From: MGIIa-L3 sp038150305
Lineage (GTDB): Archaea > Thermoplasmatota > Poseidoniia > Poseidoniales > Poseidoniaceae
Assembly (NCBI GenBank): GCA_038150305.1
Contig: JAYOTG010000001.1
Coordinates: 1-64,000 of the forward strand
Direction of reading: 5' to 3'
DNA length: 64,000 nucleotides
Shown here in pieces: positions 9,634 to 17,755 of this stretch. The notes beneath the pieces were generated by a model. It was not told the origin of the DNA and made no database searches. It worked only from the letters and a program-made list of their open reading frames with translations. The position numbers were made by a program, and so were the translations under genes. Positions within the stretch are counted from its first letter, which is position 1. Every line of letters starts with the position of its first letter.

Positions 9634-10304
9634 ACCGCTGGACCGTGCGAGCGGCGTGGCTCATGCCGCTGATCACGGTCCTCACCTCCATGACGGTGCA
9701 TCACCTCAGAGGCGCCGCCATTGCGCCGATCATTTTCATCTCGCAAGCCGATTTCCCAGGCCCGGAGGCCCTGATCTTCACGCTCGGACTGACCGTCAGC
9801 GGCGTATGGCAAGCCTGGACGGTGTGGACGATGACCCAAGCCGCGCCACGCCCGTGGTCGCTAGAGCGTTTCGTCGGTCTGCTCGCCGCGGGATGCGTGG
9901 TGGCCATGGCCAACCGCTCGATGTACACCCATCTGAACGCGCACATCCTCGCCGCCATGGGCATCTTCACCTTCGGTTGGCTGTGGCTTGGTCTGGTCCA
10001 GCGACGCCTGCGTTCCTCAGGCGCCACACGGGGCCTCGCGCAACGGAAGTGGGCGCTGTGGTGCGTCGGCATCGGTTATGTGGCGCAATTTCTTGGGGCC
10101 GCCATCGCCCTCCAAGTCAATCCTGACCTGATGCTTCCCACGGCCAACGCCGGCCATCCGTGGTGGACCATCGCAGCGCTCGGTGAGTACCTGCTTGTGG
10201 CCGGTCTGTGGTGGGGCATCGCGGCAATGGAACTTGACGTGGAGAGGATTGAGGCGTGGAACGAAACCTCCGCGGAGGCCCACGAAACCCTCACGCAACG
10301 TTGA
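9630..10304 (+). CDS. Polytopic membrane protein of unknown function
   Basis: The 224-residue product has about six hydrophobic segments (WLMPLITVLTSM, ALIFTLGLTVSGVW, FVGLLAAGCVVAMA, ILAAMGIFTFGWLWLGL, WCVGIGYVAQFLGAAIAL, LGEYLLVAGLWWGIAAM). No family motif was recognised. The ATG overlaps the stop of the preceding reductase gene (ATGA), so the two are co-translated and may act in one pathway. Its 3' end overlaps the remains of the VOC gene on the other strand by 14 bases. Confidence 0.7.
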   Translation: MNRWTVRAAWLMPLITVLTSMTVHHLRGAAIAPIIFISQADFPGPEALIFTLGLTVSGVWQAWTVWTMTQAAPRPWSLERFVGLLAAGCVVAMANRSMYTHLNAHILAAMGIFTFGWLWLGLVQRRLRSSGATRGLAQRKWALWCVGIGYVAQFLGAAIALQVNPDLMLPTANAGHPWWTIAALGEYLLVAGLWWGIAAMELDVERIEAWNETSAEAHETLTQR

Positions 10305-10642
10305 GCTGCCAGTTGACGCCAAAGCGGTCCTGCACCCATGCAAAGAGGGTTGAGAACCCATAGTTCCCTGCGGGCATGTGGACCATGCCTCCTTCGGCCA
10401 AGGCAGCGGCGAGGCGGTTGAGCTCGGCTTCGTCCTCGAGGTCGATGAAGAAGGAAATGCCCGGGGTGATGCTCCATTCGTGCGAGATGAAGGAATCGCT
10501 GATCATCATCGCCTGCCCTTTTACCTCGAACTCGGCGGTCATGATGGGTCAAGGCATGCAGGGCGAAATCGGGGAACACCTCTTCATAGAGGTCCAAGGC
10601 CGATTGTGCTTGACCTTCGAGGGTGATGAACGGACGAAGCAT
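10291..10642 (-). pseudogene. Decayed VOC/PhnB-like (glyoxalase-fold) gene
   Basis: Two pieces of one PhnB-like VOC protein lie in different minus-strand frames. The N-terminal piece, from ATG 10642, reads MLRPFITLEGQAQSAL...YEEVFPDFALHAL. The C-terminal piece, from ATG 10542, reads MTAEFEVKGQAMMISDS...FGVNWQLNVA. Family members have some 12-15 more residues between these parts, so a single out-of-frame deletion near 10542-10560 explains both the shortening and the frame change. The C-terminal piece alone (83 residues) would be called as a gene automatically but lacks the first beta-alpha-beta unit. A sequence error cannot be excluded. Confidence 0.65.
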
Positions 10643-10702
10643 GTGCCAAGGCGATTCTGAGAGCATTTTGTCTTCCTTGGCCGATTCAACGCGTGAACAG
10701 TG

Positions 10703-11710
10703 TCATGCGCTGATGGCCAACTCAAGCACGCGCTCATCGAGCGTGCTGATGGCTCTGCTTGCAGGGTCCACGCCGTGCTCGGTCTGGCCCACCCAAACCT
10801 CGACCTCAAGACGACGGTGGCTGAGCAAGTGCACCACCTCACCGGCCTTAGAGCGCCGTTCGCACTCGTCCGCAACCCCTGAGCCGTTGGCGTCCAGATA
10901 GCGCGGACCCCACAGGCCGCCAAAACGTGCTTCAGACGGCCGTTGGACCAGGTGTGGGCGGCCTTGTGCGTCCACGTCGACCAACGCCACGAGCCGTTCC
11001 GTGATCACGCGACGTTTGGCGGGGGCTGGGAAAGCCGTGGGCCCACTGGCGTGAACGCGTGCGAGGCAATCCTGCTGCACCGGGCAGTCCGAGCACCGAG
11101 GGGCACGCGGCGTGCACACGGTGGCGCCGAGTTCCATCACGGCCTGATTCCACGCGCTCGGGGCCACGTTTCGCCCATGGGCCTCGTCCATCCATGCTTG
11201 GGCCAGTGACGTGACGTCAGCGGTCGTCGGTTGGAGCGTCGCCGTCTGCCGTGCCACGACGCGACGCACGTTGCCGTCGACCACGGCCGCAGGCACCTCG
11301 TGCGCAATGGAGGCAACGGCAGCGGCGGTATACGGGCCGATGCCGGGCAGCTGCTGGAACGCGGCGACCACGTCCTCGGAGGTCGACGGTGAGGGCAAGG
11401 CGCCGTTCCATGGGCCTTCGGGATCAGCGACCTCCACGGCAAGCGCATGCAAACGTCGCCCACGAGCGTAATATCCCGCGCCTTGCCAGATGTGCATCAC
11501 CTCGTCGAGGTCGGCCTCGGCCATCGAGGTCACCGTTGGAAAGCGATCGAGGAGGCGCCGCCAGTACGCGATACCACGCGCGACTTGGGTCTGTTGAAGC
11601 AGCACTTCGGACAGCAGGATGGACCACGGGTCGGACGTTGCACGCCACGGCAATTCACGGGCCTCGTCTGCGTACCAGCGCGCAAGCGCCTCGACGTTCA
11701 CGGGCCTCAA
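10703..11710 (-). CDS. mutY: A/G-specific adenine DNA glycosylase
   Basis: The 335-residue enzyme removes adenine mispaired with 8-oxoguanine. It has the catalytic Glu in LLSEVLLQQTQV, the HhH in LPGIGPYTAAAV, the catalytic Asp in VVDGNVRRV, and the iron-sulfur ligands spaced C-x6-C-x2-C-x5-C in CTPRAPRCSDCPVQQDC. A C-terminal NUDIX-like segment, used by MutY to read 8-oxoG, follows (RFGGLWGPRY). The start is TTG 11710, which overlaps the stop of the FeS reductase gene; GTG 11701 is an alternative. Fpg (32373-33302) supplies the partner activity of the 8-oxoguanine system. Confidence 0.94.
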   Translation of the reverse strand: MRPVNVEALARWYADEARELPWRATSDPWSILLSEVLLQQTQVARGIAYWRRLLDRFPTVTSMAEADLDEVMHIWQGAGYYARGRRLHALAVEVADPEGPWNGALPSPSTSEDVVAAFQQLPGIGPYTAAAVASIAHEVPAAVVDGNVRRVVARQTATLQPTTADVTSLAQAWMDEAHGRNVAPSAWNQAVMELGATVCTPRAPRCSDCPVQQDCLARVHASGPTAFPAPAKRRVITERLVALVDVDAQGRPHLVQRPSEARFGGLWGPRYLDANGSGVADECERRSKAGEVVHLLSHRRLEVEVWVGQTEHGVDPASRAISTLDERVLELAISA

Positions 11711-13767
11711 GCCTCAGCTTCCTCAGGCGCCTCAGCGGCCGCCTTGTTCGCCTTGATCGCCGCGTCGTTGGCCTTGATTTGGGCCCAAACCATCTCGGCC
11801 ACGTCCTGGACCTGCATGTCGGCGTCGATGGCCGCAAGGCCGTCGGTGACCATCGTGGAACAGAAGGGACAACCCACGGCGACGGTGTCGGCGCCGGTCG
11901 CGGCCAACTCACGTGCCCGGATGACGTTCACGCGGTCGTGGTCCTCGTCGACAATCTCCTCCATCCACATTTGGGCACCACCGGCGCCACAGCAGAAGGA
12001 TTGCTCGCCGGTGCGCGCGGGCTCGGCGTCCACGCCGCCGATGATCTCGCGAGGCGCCTTGGTCTCGCCACCGATGCGACCGAGGTAACACGGGTCGTGG
12101 TAGGTGACCTCACCGTCGTGTTTCGGTGCGGGAAGCTTCCCGTCACGTTGGAGGGTGGAAATCAACTGGCTGTGGTGCAGCACCTCGATGTCCTCGCCGC
12201 CGAACGCCTTGTACTCCTTGCCGAGCGTGTGGAAGCAGTGCGGGCATGACGAGACGATTTTCTTGACGCCGAGTTCATCGAAGGTCGCGAGGTTGGTCTC
12301 CGCCAGCATCTGGAACAGGTACTCGTTGCCCGCACGGCGAGCAGGGTCGCCGTTGCAGGTTTCCATCATGCCGAGGATGCCGACGTCAAGGCCGGCCTCC
12401 TTCATCACGGAAATGGTGTCACGGGCGACCTTCTTGTTGCGGTCGTCAAAGGACGCCGCGCAGCCTGCGAAGTAGATGTACTCGGCGGGCTCGGCCACCT
12501 TGACGTCGAGGCCTTCCGCCCAGTCGCCACGCTCGTGGGCGGGAATGCCGTACGGGTTGCCTTCGTTCTCGATGTTCTCGATAGTGGACATCAGTGGGAG
12601 CACGACTTCCTCGACCGACTCGTTGAACTCCATCCGCTCCATCATCAGGTGGCGGCGAGCATCGGTCAGCTTGGGCACGTGGTCGATGTAGATCGGGCAC
12701 GCTTCCACGCACGCGTGACAGGTCGTGCACGCGAAGATGGCGTCTTCGCCAATGCGCGCGATCAGGTCTTCCTCGGGCGTGCCGCCAGAGAGCAGAATGG
12801 GAGCGTGGTCGTTCGCATAGTTGCGGATATCGTGGATGATCTGCATCGGGTTGAGGGCCTTCCCTGAGGCGTAGGCAGGACATGCGTCCTGACATCGTGC
12901 ACAGGAGGTACAGGCCCAACCGTCGATGAGGCTGCGCCAGGTCAGGTCGGTGTAGTTCACCGCGCCAAAGGACTCGAGGTCCAGGTCGTCAAGACCGACC
13001 GCCGTGCCGTCCTCGTTGGTGGCCATGGGAAGCATCGTGCCCATCGGTCGAAGGTCATGGAAGAAGACGTTGGGCAGCGCCATGACGAGGTGCATGTGTT
13101 TCGAGACAGGGATGAGGAAGAGGAAGGTGGAAATCGCCACCATGTGGGCCCAATAGGCCAGGTTCACCACGCCTTGGGTCGGCGCCATGACGTCTTGCAC
13201 CCAGATGCCGATGAACTCAGAGCCGGAGAGTTCCTCACCCGCTTCCACGATGTAGGACGTGAGGGTGATGGTCATGATGAGCAGCAGGATGACGTTGCCT
13301 TCCAGTTGGGACTTGCCCTTGAGCTTCTCAGGGGTGAAGGCCACACGGCGTGTCAAGGCCGCAGTGCAGCCAAAGAAGGCCATGGTGTAGCCGACTTCGA
13401 CCATGCCGTTCCAGGCCCACTTCAGGCCAAGCGGCTCCAGCAGACCGTCCGAGAAACGGTTGGCTGAGGCCAGATCGAACATGTCGGTGGAGAGCATCAG
13501 GAAGCCCCAGAACATCAGCACGTGCATCGTGCCGGCCACGGGGTCCGCGAGGACCTTCTTCTGGCCCAACCAGCCGGTCAGGACTTCCTTGAAGCGAAGG
13601 CCCCACGAGTCAAAGCGGTCCTCGGGTGCCCCTTTGAGCACCAAGCGGGTCGCCTTCTGGACCTGGTAGATGAAAAATCCAGAGGCGGTTCCGAGCAGCG
13701 CGACGAGCAGCACCCAACCGGGCAAGCCTGCGTACGTATCGGCCAAGGGGTGAACGAAATCGGACAT
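11707..13767 (-). CDS. Membrane-bound HdrD-like iron-sulfur oxidoreductase
   Basis: A 686-residue fusion. The N-terminal 260 residues carry several membrane helices resembling a nitrate-reductase gamma/cytochrome b-type domain (LPGWVLLVALLG, MHVLMFWGFLML, WAHMVAISTFLFLI). Then come two [4Fe-4S] ferredoxin motifs (CTSCARCQDACP, CTTCHACVEACP) and two CCG-type cysteine domains (FAGCAAS/SSCPHCFH and DPCYLGR/FCCGAGG), as in heterodisulfide reductase HdrD and GlpC. Related proteins pass electrons from flavoproteins such as ETF to the membrane quinone pool; that role is inferred here. Met 13767 is chosen because the upstream 49 residues look non-coding. An ATP-Cone/Ala-Glu-rich tail is not conserved. 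Confidence 0.85.
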   Translation of the reverse strand: MSDFVHPLADTYAGLPGWVLLVALLGTASGFFIYQVQKATRLVLKGAPEDRFDSWGLRFKEVLTGWLGQKKVLADPVAGTMHVLMFWGFLMLSTDMFDLASANRFSDGLLEPLGLKWAWNGMVEVGYTMAFFGCTAALTRRVAFTPEKLKGKSQLEGNVILLLIMTITLTSYIVEAGEELSGSEFIGIWVQDVMAPTQGVVNLAYWAHMVAISTFLFLIPVSKHMHLVMALPNVFFHDLRPMGTMLPMATNEDGTAVGLDDLDLESFGAVNYTDLTWRSLIDGWACTSCARCQDACPAYASGKALNPMQIIHDIRNYANDHAPILLSGGTPEEDLIARIGEDAIFACTTCHACVEACPIYIDHVPKLTDARRHLMMERMEFNESVEEVVLPLMSTIENIENEGNPYGIPAHERGDWAEGLDVKVAEPAEYIYFAGCAASFDDRNKKVARDTISVMKEAGLDVGILGMMETCNGDPARRAGNEYLFQMLAETNLATFDELGVKKIVSSCPHCFHTLGKEYKAFGGEDIEVLHHSQLISTLQRDGKLPAPKHDGEVTYHDPCYLGRIGGETKAPREIIGGVDAEPARTGEQSFCCGAGGAQMWMEEIVDEDHDRVNVIRARELAATGADTVAVGCPFCSTMVTDGLAAIDADMQVQDVAEMVWAQIKANDAAIKANKAAAEAPEEAEA

Positions 13768-13882
13768 GACGACCACCGAGGCGTGAACCTCGCTGTGGAC
13801 GGTGCGGGTATGGCCCTTCAATGCACCGTCAATGACCACGTCGAAGGGAAACGGCTTGAAGCGGAGTCGCCCAGCCCACGGC

Positions 13883-15025
13883 ATGGACGAGGTCGTGGCC
13901 AGCGCGCCGGGCAAAGTCGTCCTGTTCGGTGAACACGCCGTGGTCTACGGCCATCCCGCGATCTCCGCCTCCATTTCGCAGCGGACCACGGTGACCGTCC
14001 GAGCACTGGACGAGCCCGGCCTTCACCTCAACCGGAGGAGGGTCAGCCCTGCCCGTCATCCTCACTTGGCGTCGCTGATGCATCGCTTGTGGGACGAAGC
14101 GATGACCGAGGGCGTGAACGTGAGCGTCCAGAGCGACGTCCCGCGTGGGGCAGGACTCGGCTCCTCCGCCGCCTTCGCCGTCGCTTCGGCCACGGCCCTT
14201 CGGGCCGCGTCCGGCCGATGGGTCGATGCCGACACCGGAGCATGGCACGAGGGCTACCCCTCCGACGGCTCGGAGGTCGGCCTGTTCGAAGGCGAGTTAC
14301 GCGAGCATCAACGGACGCACACGAGCGTTCGCGTCCACGGGCAGGCCGCGGTTTCCGCCGAGGAAGCCTCCTTGCTCGGCCACGTCGGCGAGGCGCTTTC
14401 GCAGGAAGGGCGGGCAAGCCCGATGGACACGATGACGTCCGCCTACGGAGGACTGGTGATGCTGTCCAACCGTGTGGAAGACGAATCCTCGTGGGTCATG
14501 AAACGCACCATGCCCATGGGCGATGAGCAGCGAACGTGGGACCTGCACCACCTGGGCGACCTCCGCCTCGAGGACGGTTTGAGCCTCGTGGTTGGCGATA
14601 CGGGCATCAACGCGCCAACCACGCACATGGTCGCTGGCGTTGCTTCACGACGGGCCAGCGACTCCGGCATCGACGAGGCCTTGCAGGCCATTGCCGCACT
14701 GGTGCATCGCGGCCTTGAGGCCCTGAAAACGGGTGACTCGGAGGCCTTGGGCCGAACGATGACCGAGAACCATCTCCTCCTGCGCCGCATCGGCGTGTCG
14801 CACCCGAAACTGGAGGCCCTGGTCTCGGCGGCATTGCCGACCGCACTCGGAGCAAAGTTGACCGGCGCTGGCGGCGGTGGTTGCATGATCGCCTTGACCC
14901 GCGATCCCAAGGCCACGAGCGAAGCCATCGAATTGGCCGGAGGAAGGACCTGGATCACTGCCTTGGGCACACCAGGTGCACGCCTCGAAGCCTGCCCGGA
15001 GGGCGGGCTTGTTTCCGGGGACTGA
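13883..15025 (+). CDS. mvk: Mevalonate kinase
   Basis: GHMP-superfamily kinase of 380 residues. It has the substrate motif ASAPGKVVLFGEHAVVYG at the N-terminus, the ATP loop PRGAGLGSSAAFAVA near residue 85, and the C-terminal GAKLTGAGGGGCM motif. It phosphorylates mevalonate in isoprenoid synthesis, the source of archaeal ether-lipid chains. The ATG at 13883 sits directly ahead of the conserved N-terminus. The gene is convergent with the acyl-CoA synthetase gene; their stops are one base apart (TGAATCA). Confidence 0.93.
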   Translation: MDEVVASAPGKVVLFGEHAVVYGHPAISASISQRTTVTVRALDEPGLHLNRRRVSPARHPHLASLMHRLWDEAMTEGVNVSVQSDVPRGAGLGSSAAFAVASATALRAASGRWVDADTGAWHEGYPSDGSEVGLFEGELREHQRTHTSVRVHGQAAVSAEEASLLGHVGEALSQEGRASPMDTMTSAYGGLVMLSNRVEDESSWVMKRTMPMGDEQRTWDLHHLGDLRLEDGLSLVVGDTGINAPTTHMVAGVASRRASDSGIDEALQAIAALVHRGLEALKTGDSEALGRTMTENHLLLRRIGVSHPKLEALVSAALPTALGAKLTGAGGGGCMIALTRDPKATSEAIELAGGRTWITALGTPGARLEACPEGGLVSGD

Positions 15026-15026
15026 A

Positions 15027-16937
15027 TCAGTCCAGCGCTGCGATGGCGTCTTCGTGACGGGTCAACAGGTTGCGCAACTTGACCTTCATCGTCGGGGTCA
15101 GCAGGCCGTTGTCCGTCGTCCACTCGTCGTGGTCGAGGATGATGTCGCGGGGGATCTCGTAGCCCTTCCAGTTGGTGTCACCCTTGGCGTGGGTGGCCAC
15201 GCGGTTGAGCAGCCACTTGCCGACGGCGGGGTCAGCACACACGGCAGCGTCATCGCCGGAAGTGGCGATGCCCGCGGTGTTGAGCTCCTTGCGGAGGGCT
15301 TCCATGTTGGGGTGCACGATGAGGAAGGTGTTGCGGCGGTTGCGGCCGTCCAAGGCTGCCTGCTCGATCACCGCGTCCAGCTTCAGGTTCTCCTCGAGCG
15401 GAGCGGGGGAGACGTACTTGCCGTTCTCCAACTTGAACTGGCTCTTCACGCGGCCAGTGATGGTCAGGTAGCCGTCCTTCGACAGTTTCCCGAGGTCACC
15501 GGTGCGGAAGGTGCCGGGCTCGACGATGACCTTCTCGGTCTCCTCGGGCTTGTTCCAGTAGCCCTGCATGACGTTGGGGCCGGTCACGATGATCTCGCCC
15601 TCGTCGGGGCGGTCGGGATCGTCCCAAGCCGAGGTGTCAATGGTCACCTCGATGCCGTTGAGGACCTTGCCGACCGAGTTCAGGCGCGACTCGCCGTAGC
15701 CCATCCATCCGTTCGCGGACACCATGGGGGAGGTTTCGGAGAGGCCGTAGCCTTCGAAGCAGGAAATGCCGACCATCTGGATGAACTTCGCCACGTCAGG
15801 CGAAAGCGCCGACGCACCGGAGATGGCGAAGCGCAGGTTGCCACCGAAGCGGTCGCGGACCTTGCCCCAAATGAGGCTGTCAAAGCGCTTGTCCCAGAAG
15901 GTCGTGGGCGCGACGGCGTCGCAGACCACGCCAGCCTTGGCGATGCGCTTGGCGGCATGCTTGCGGGCCTTGCCGGCAAGGAATCGCTTGACGCCGCTCG
16001 AATCGAGTTGCGCGTTCACGCGGTCGTAGAATCGGTTCCACACGCGGGGCACGGCGCACATGACCGCGGGCTTGATTTCGGTCAATTCATCCGCGATGCG
16101 TGTCAGGTCGGAAATCAGGTTGACGTGGACACCGCTTCGGATCATGTAGAACAGGTCGACGGTCGAACCGAAGACGTGGGCCCACGGAAGGAAAGAGGCG
16201 GACTTGTCACCGATGTAAATCGGGAACACGCTCTGCACGCTGAGGATGTTGGACAGGATGTTCCAGTTGGTCAGCATGACACCCTTCGGATTCCCGGTGG
16301 TCCCAGAGGTGTAGATGAGGGTCGCAAGCGCCATTGGATCGTCGGCGGGCTCGCCAAGGGCGTCCGCGGCGCGACCGGCTTGAACAAAGTCCGACCAGTT
16401 GACGACCTCAATGCCCTCGGGCGGCACCTCGTTGGCCTCGTCCTCACCGAGGAGAACGATGCCGTTGGCCGGCCAAGCGGAGGCGTCGTCCGGCATCGAA
16501 GCCACGAGCTTGTCGAGCACGGCGGTGCTGGCGACCACGACCATGGAAGGCGTCGACTCGCCGAGGTTGTAGGCCCATTCCTTGCCGTGCTGGTGGGTGT
16601 CCATCGCGGTGTACAGCGCACCCACAGCGTTGGCCGCAACGGCCGTTGCGGCCCACTCGACGGAGTTGTCGACGATGAGCGCAATGCGGTCGCCGGCGAC
16701 GACGCCGCGCGAGACCATGCCGCTGGCCACAGCATCAACAAGATCGGCGAATTCGCCGTACGAAAGGTGGCTGCGGGGCATGCCCTCTACGGGGATGTAG
16801 CCAAAGAGCGGTTGGTCAGAAAAGCGCTCCACGCTCGTCTTCATCATCCGATAGAGGGTGCGGGGGTCGTCGCCCTCAGGCTTCTCCCACTGTCGGTCGT
16901 TCGGTTGTCGCTCCCACGCACGCTGGTGCTCGGCCAT
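15027..16937 (-). CDS. Long-chain fatty acyl-CoA synthetase (AMP-forming)
   Basis: The 636-residue ANL-family ligase activates a fatty acid via acyl-adenylate to acyl-CoA. Visible motifs are the P-loop LIYTSGTTGNPKGVML, the A5-type GYGLSETSPM, TGDLGKLSKDGYLTITGR and the C-terminal NGKYVSPAPLEE. This arrangement is typical of long-chain acyl-CoA synthetases (FadD15-like). No signal peptide is present. ATG 16937 (MAEHQRAWERQ) is chosen; upstream codons overlap the uracil glycosylase reading frame. It could activate imported fatty acids or products of the synthase at 48.6-57.4 kb. Confidence 0.9.
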   Translation of the reverse strand: MAEHQRAWERQPNDRQWEKPEGDDPRTLYRMMKTSVERFSDQPLFGYIPVEGMPRSHLSYGEFADLVDAVASGMVSRGVVAGDRIALIVDNSVEWAATAVAANAVGALYTAMDTHQHGKEWAYNLGESTPSMVVVASTAVLDKLVASMPDDASAWPANGIVLLGEDEANEVPPEGIEVVNWSDFVQAGRAADALGEPADDPMALATLIYTSGTTGNPKGVMLTNWNILSNILSVQSVFPIYIGDKSASFLPWAHVFGSTVDLFYMIRSGVHVNLISDLTRIADELTEIKPAVMCAVPRVWNRFYDRVNAQLDSSGVKRFLAGKARKHAAKRIAKAGVVCDAVAPTTFWDKRFDSLIWGKVRDRFGGNLRFAISGASALSPDVAKFIQMVGISCFEGYGLSETSPMVSANGWMGYGESRLNSVGKVLNGIEVTIDTSAWDDPDRPDEGEIIVTGPNVMQGYWNKPEETEKVIVEPGTFRTGDLGKLSKDGYLTITGRVKSQFKLENGKYVSPAPLEENLKLDAVIEQAALDGRNRRNTFLIVHPNMEALRKELNTAGIATSGDDAAVCADPAVGKWLLNRVATHAKGDTNWKGYEIPRDIILDHDEWTTDNGLLTPTMKVKLRNLLTRHEDAIAALD

Positions 16938-16963
16938 ACTTCCCCCACACGGATAACGGCCTT

Positions 16964-17752
16964 TCAATCCATCTCCTGTTCGCCGAGGAGGACCTCGCGG
17001 ACCTGTTGACGCCAATCCGCGCCCCCGTTCCGGTTCGCCAATGGGGAGGCCGGGCTTGGATGCCAGCACGAATCAAGACGCACGCTTTGCCCCGAAGGAC
17101 CGGTCCCGATCCCCTCAGCACCGTTCAGCGCCCGCTTTGCGCGGTTCGAAGCATAGGCCCCAACGCCGACGATGCGGGTGGCGCCAAGGACGTCTACGAC
17201 CTCACGAAGGTGCTCGTCGCATGCCTTGTACAGAGGCGCAACAACGGCCGAAGGGAGCTTGTCAGGCGTGACGTTGGCGCCGCGTTCGTTGAGCAAAAGC
17301 AGAGGACAATGGTTGACGAGGAAGACCTGCTCCATGGCGGATTGCGGTGAACCGTACACCTCGAAAAGCAGGGACCAGATGCGCTGCCCGCTGACCTCTT
17401 GCCGTTCTTGGGACAGCCCAACAATTGGCCGCTTCGGATGGGCGCCGGCTGGCGTTGGGAGCGGAAGATCGGGGATGGCAAGGTCCTCTCGGACGATGCC
17501 CGTGGCCCCGAAGGGCACGCCGCTCTGGGCCATGCCCCATGGACCAGGGTTCATGCCGAGCAGAAGGGTGGTGGCGCCGTGCCCGCCCCAAGTGCGGATC
17601 CATGCTTCGTGCAGGGGCCACGCGTAATCCAGCGTGTTCGTGGCGTGCGCCACGCCTCCTTGTCCAATCAGGCTTGAGAGCAGGTCGTCACAGCGGTCCG
17701 AGAGCCGGCGTGCTGCGTCGAGCAGCCCGTTCACAATGCCTTGGTCGGCCAT
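16964..17752 (-). CDS. SMUG1-like uracil-DNA glycosylase
   Basis: The 262-residue protein has the hallmark SMUG1 active-site motif GMNPGPWGMAQSGVPFG, the central NHCPLLLL strand and the C-terminal HPSPASPLANRNGG catalytic-loop motif. Such enzymes excise uracil and oxidised pyrimidines from DNA. SMUG1 is best known from animals and some bacteria. The start is ATG 17752, three bases after the stop of the upstream radical-SAM gene, so the two are cotranscribed. Confidence 0.9.
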   Translation of the reverse strand: MADQGIVNGLLDAARRLSDRCDDLLSSLIGQGGVAHATNTLDYAWPLHEAWIRTWGGHGATTLLLGMNPGPWGMAQSGVPFGATGIVREDLAIPDLPLPTPAGAHPKRPIVGLSQERQEVSGQRIWSLLFEVYGSPQSAMEQVFLVNHCPLLLLNERGANVTPDKLPSAVVAPLYKACDEHLREVVDVLGATRIVGVGAYASNRAKRALNGAEGIGTGPSGQSVRLDSCWHPSPASPLANRNGGADWRQQVREVLLGEQEMD

Positions 17753-17755
17753 GCC

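Noticed and set aside
11707..13767. Methanogenic heterodisulfide reductase
   Set aside because: The CCG and FeS motifs fit, but the fused NarI-like membrane part and lack of methanogenesis genes argue for a general electron-transfer role.
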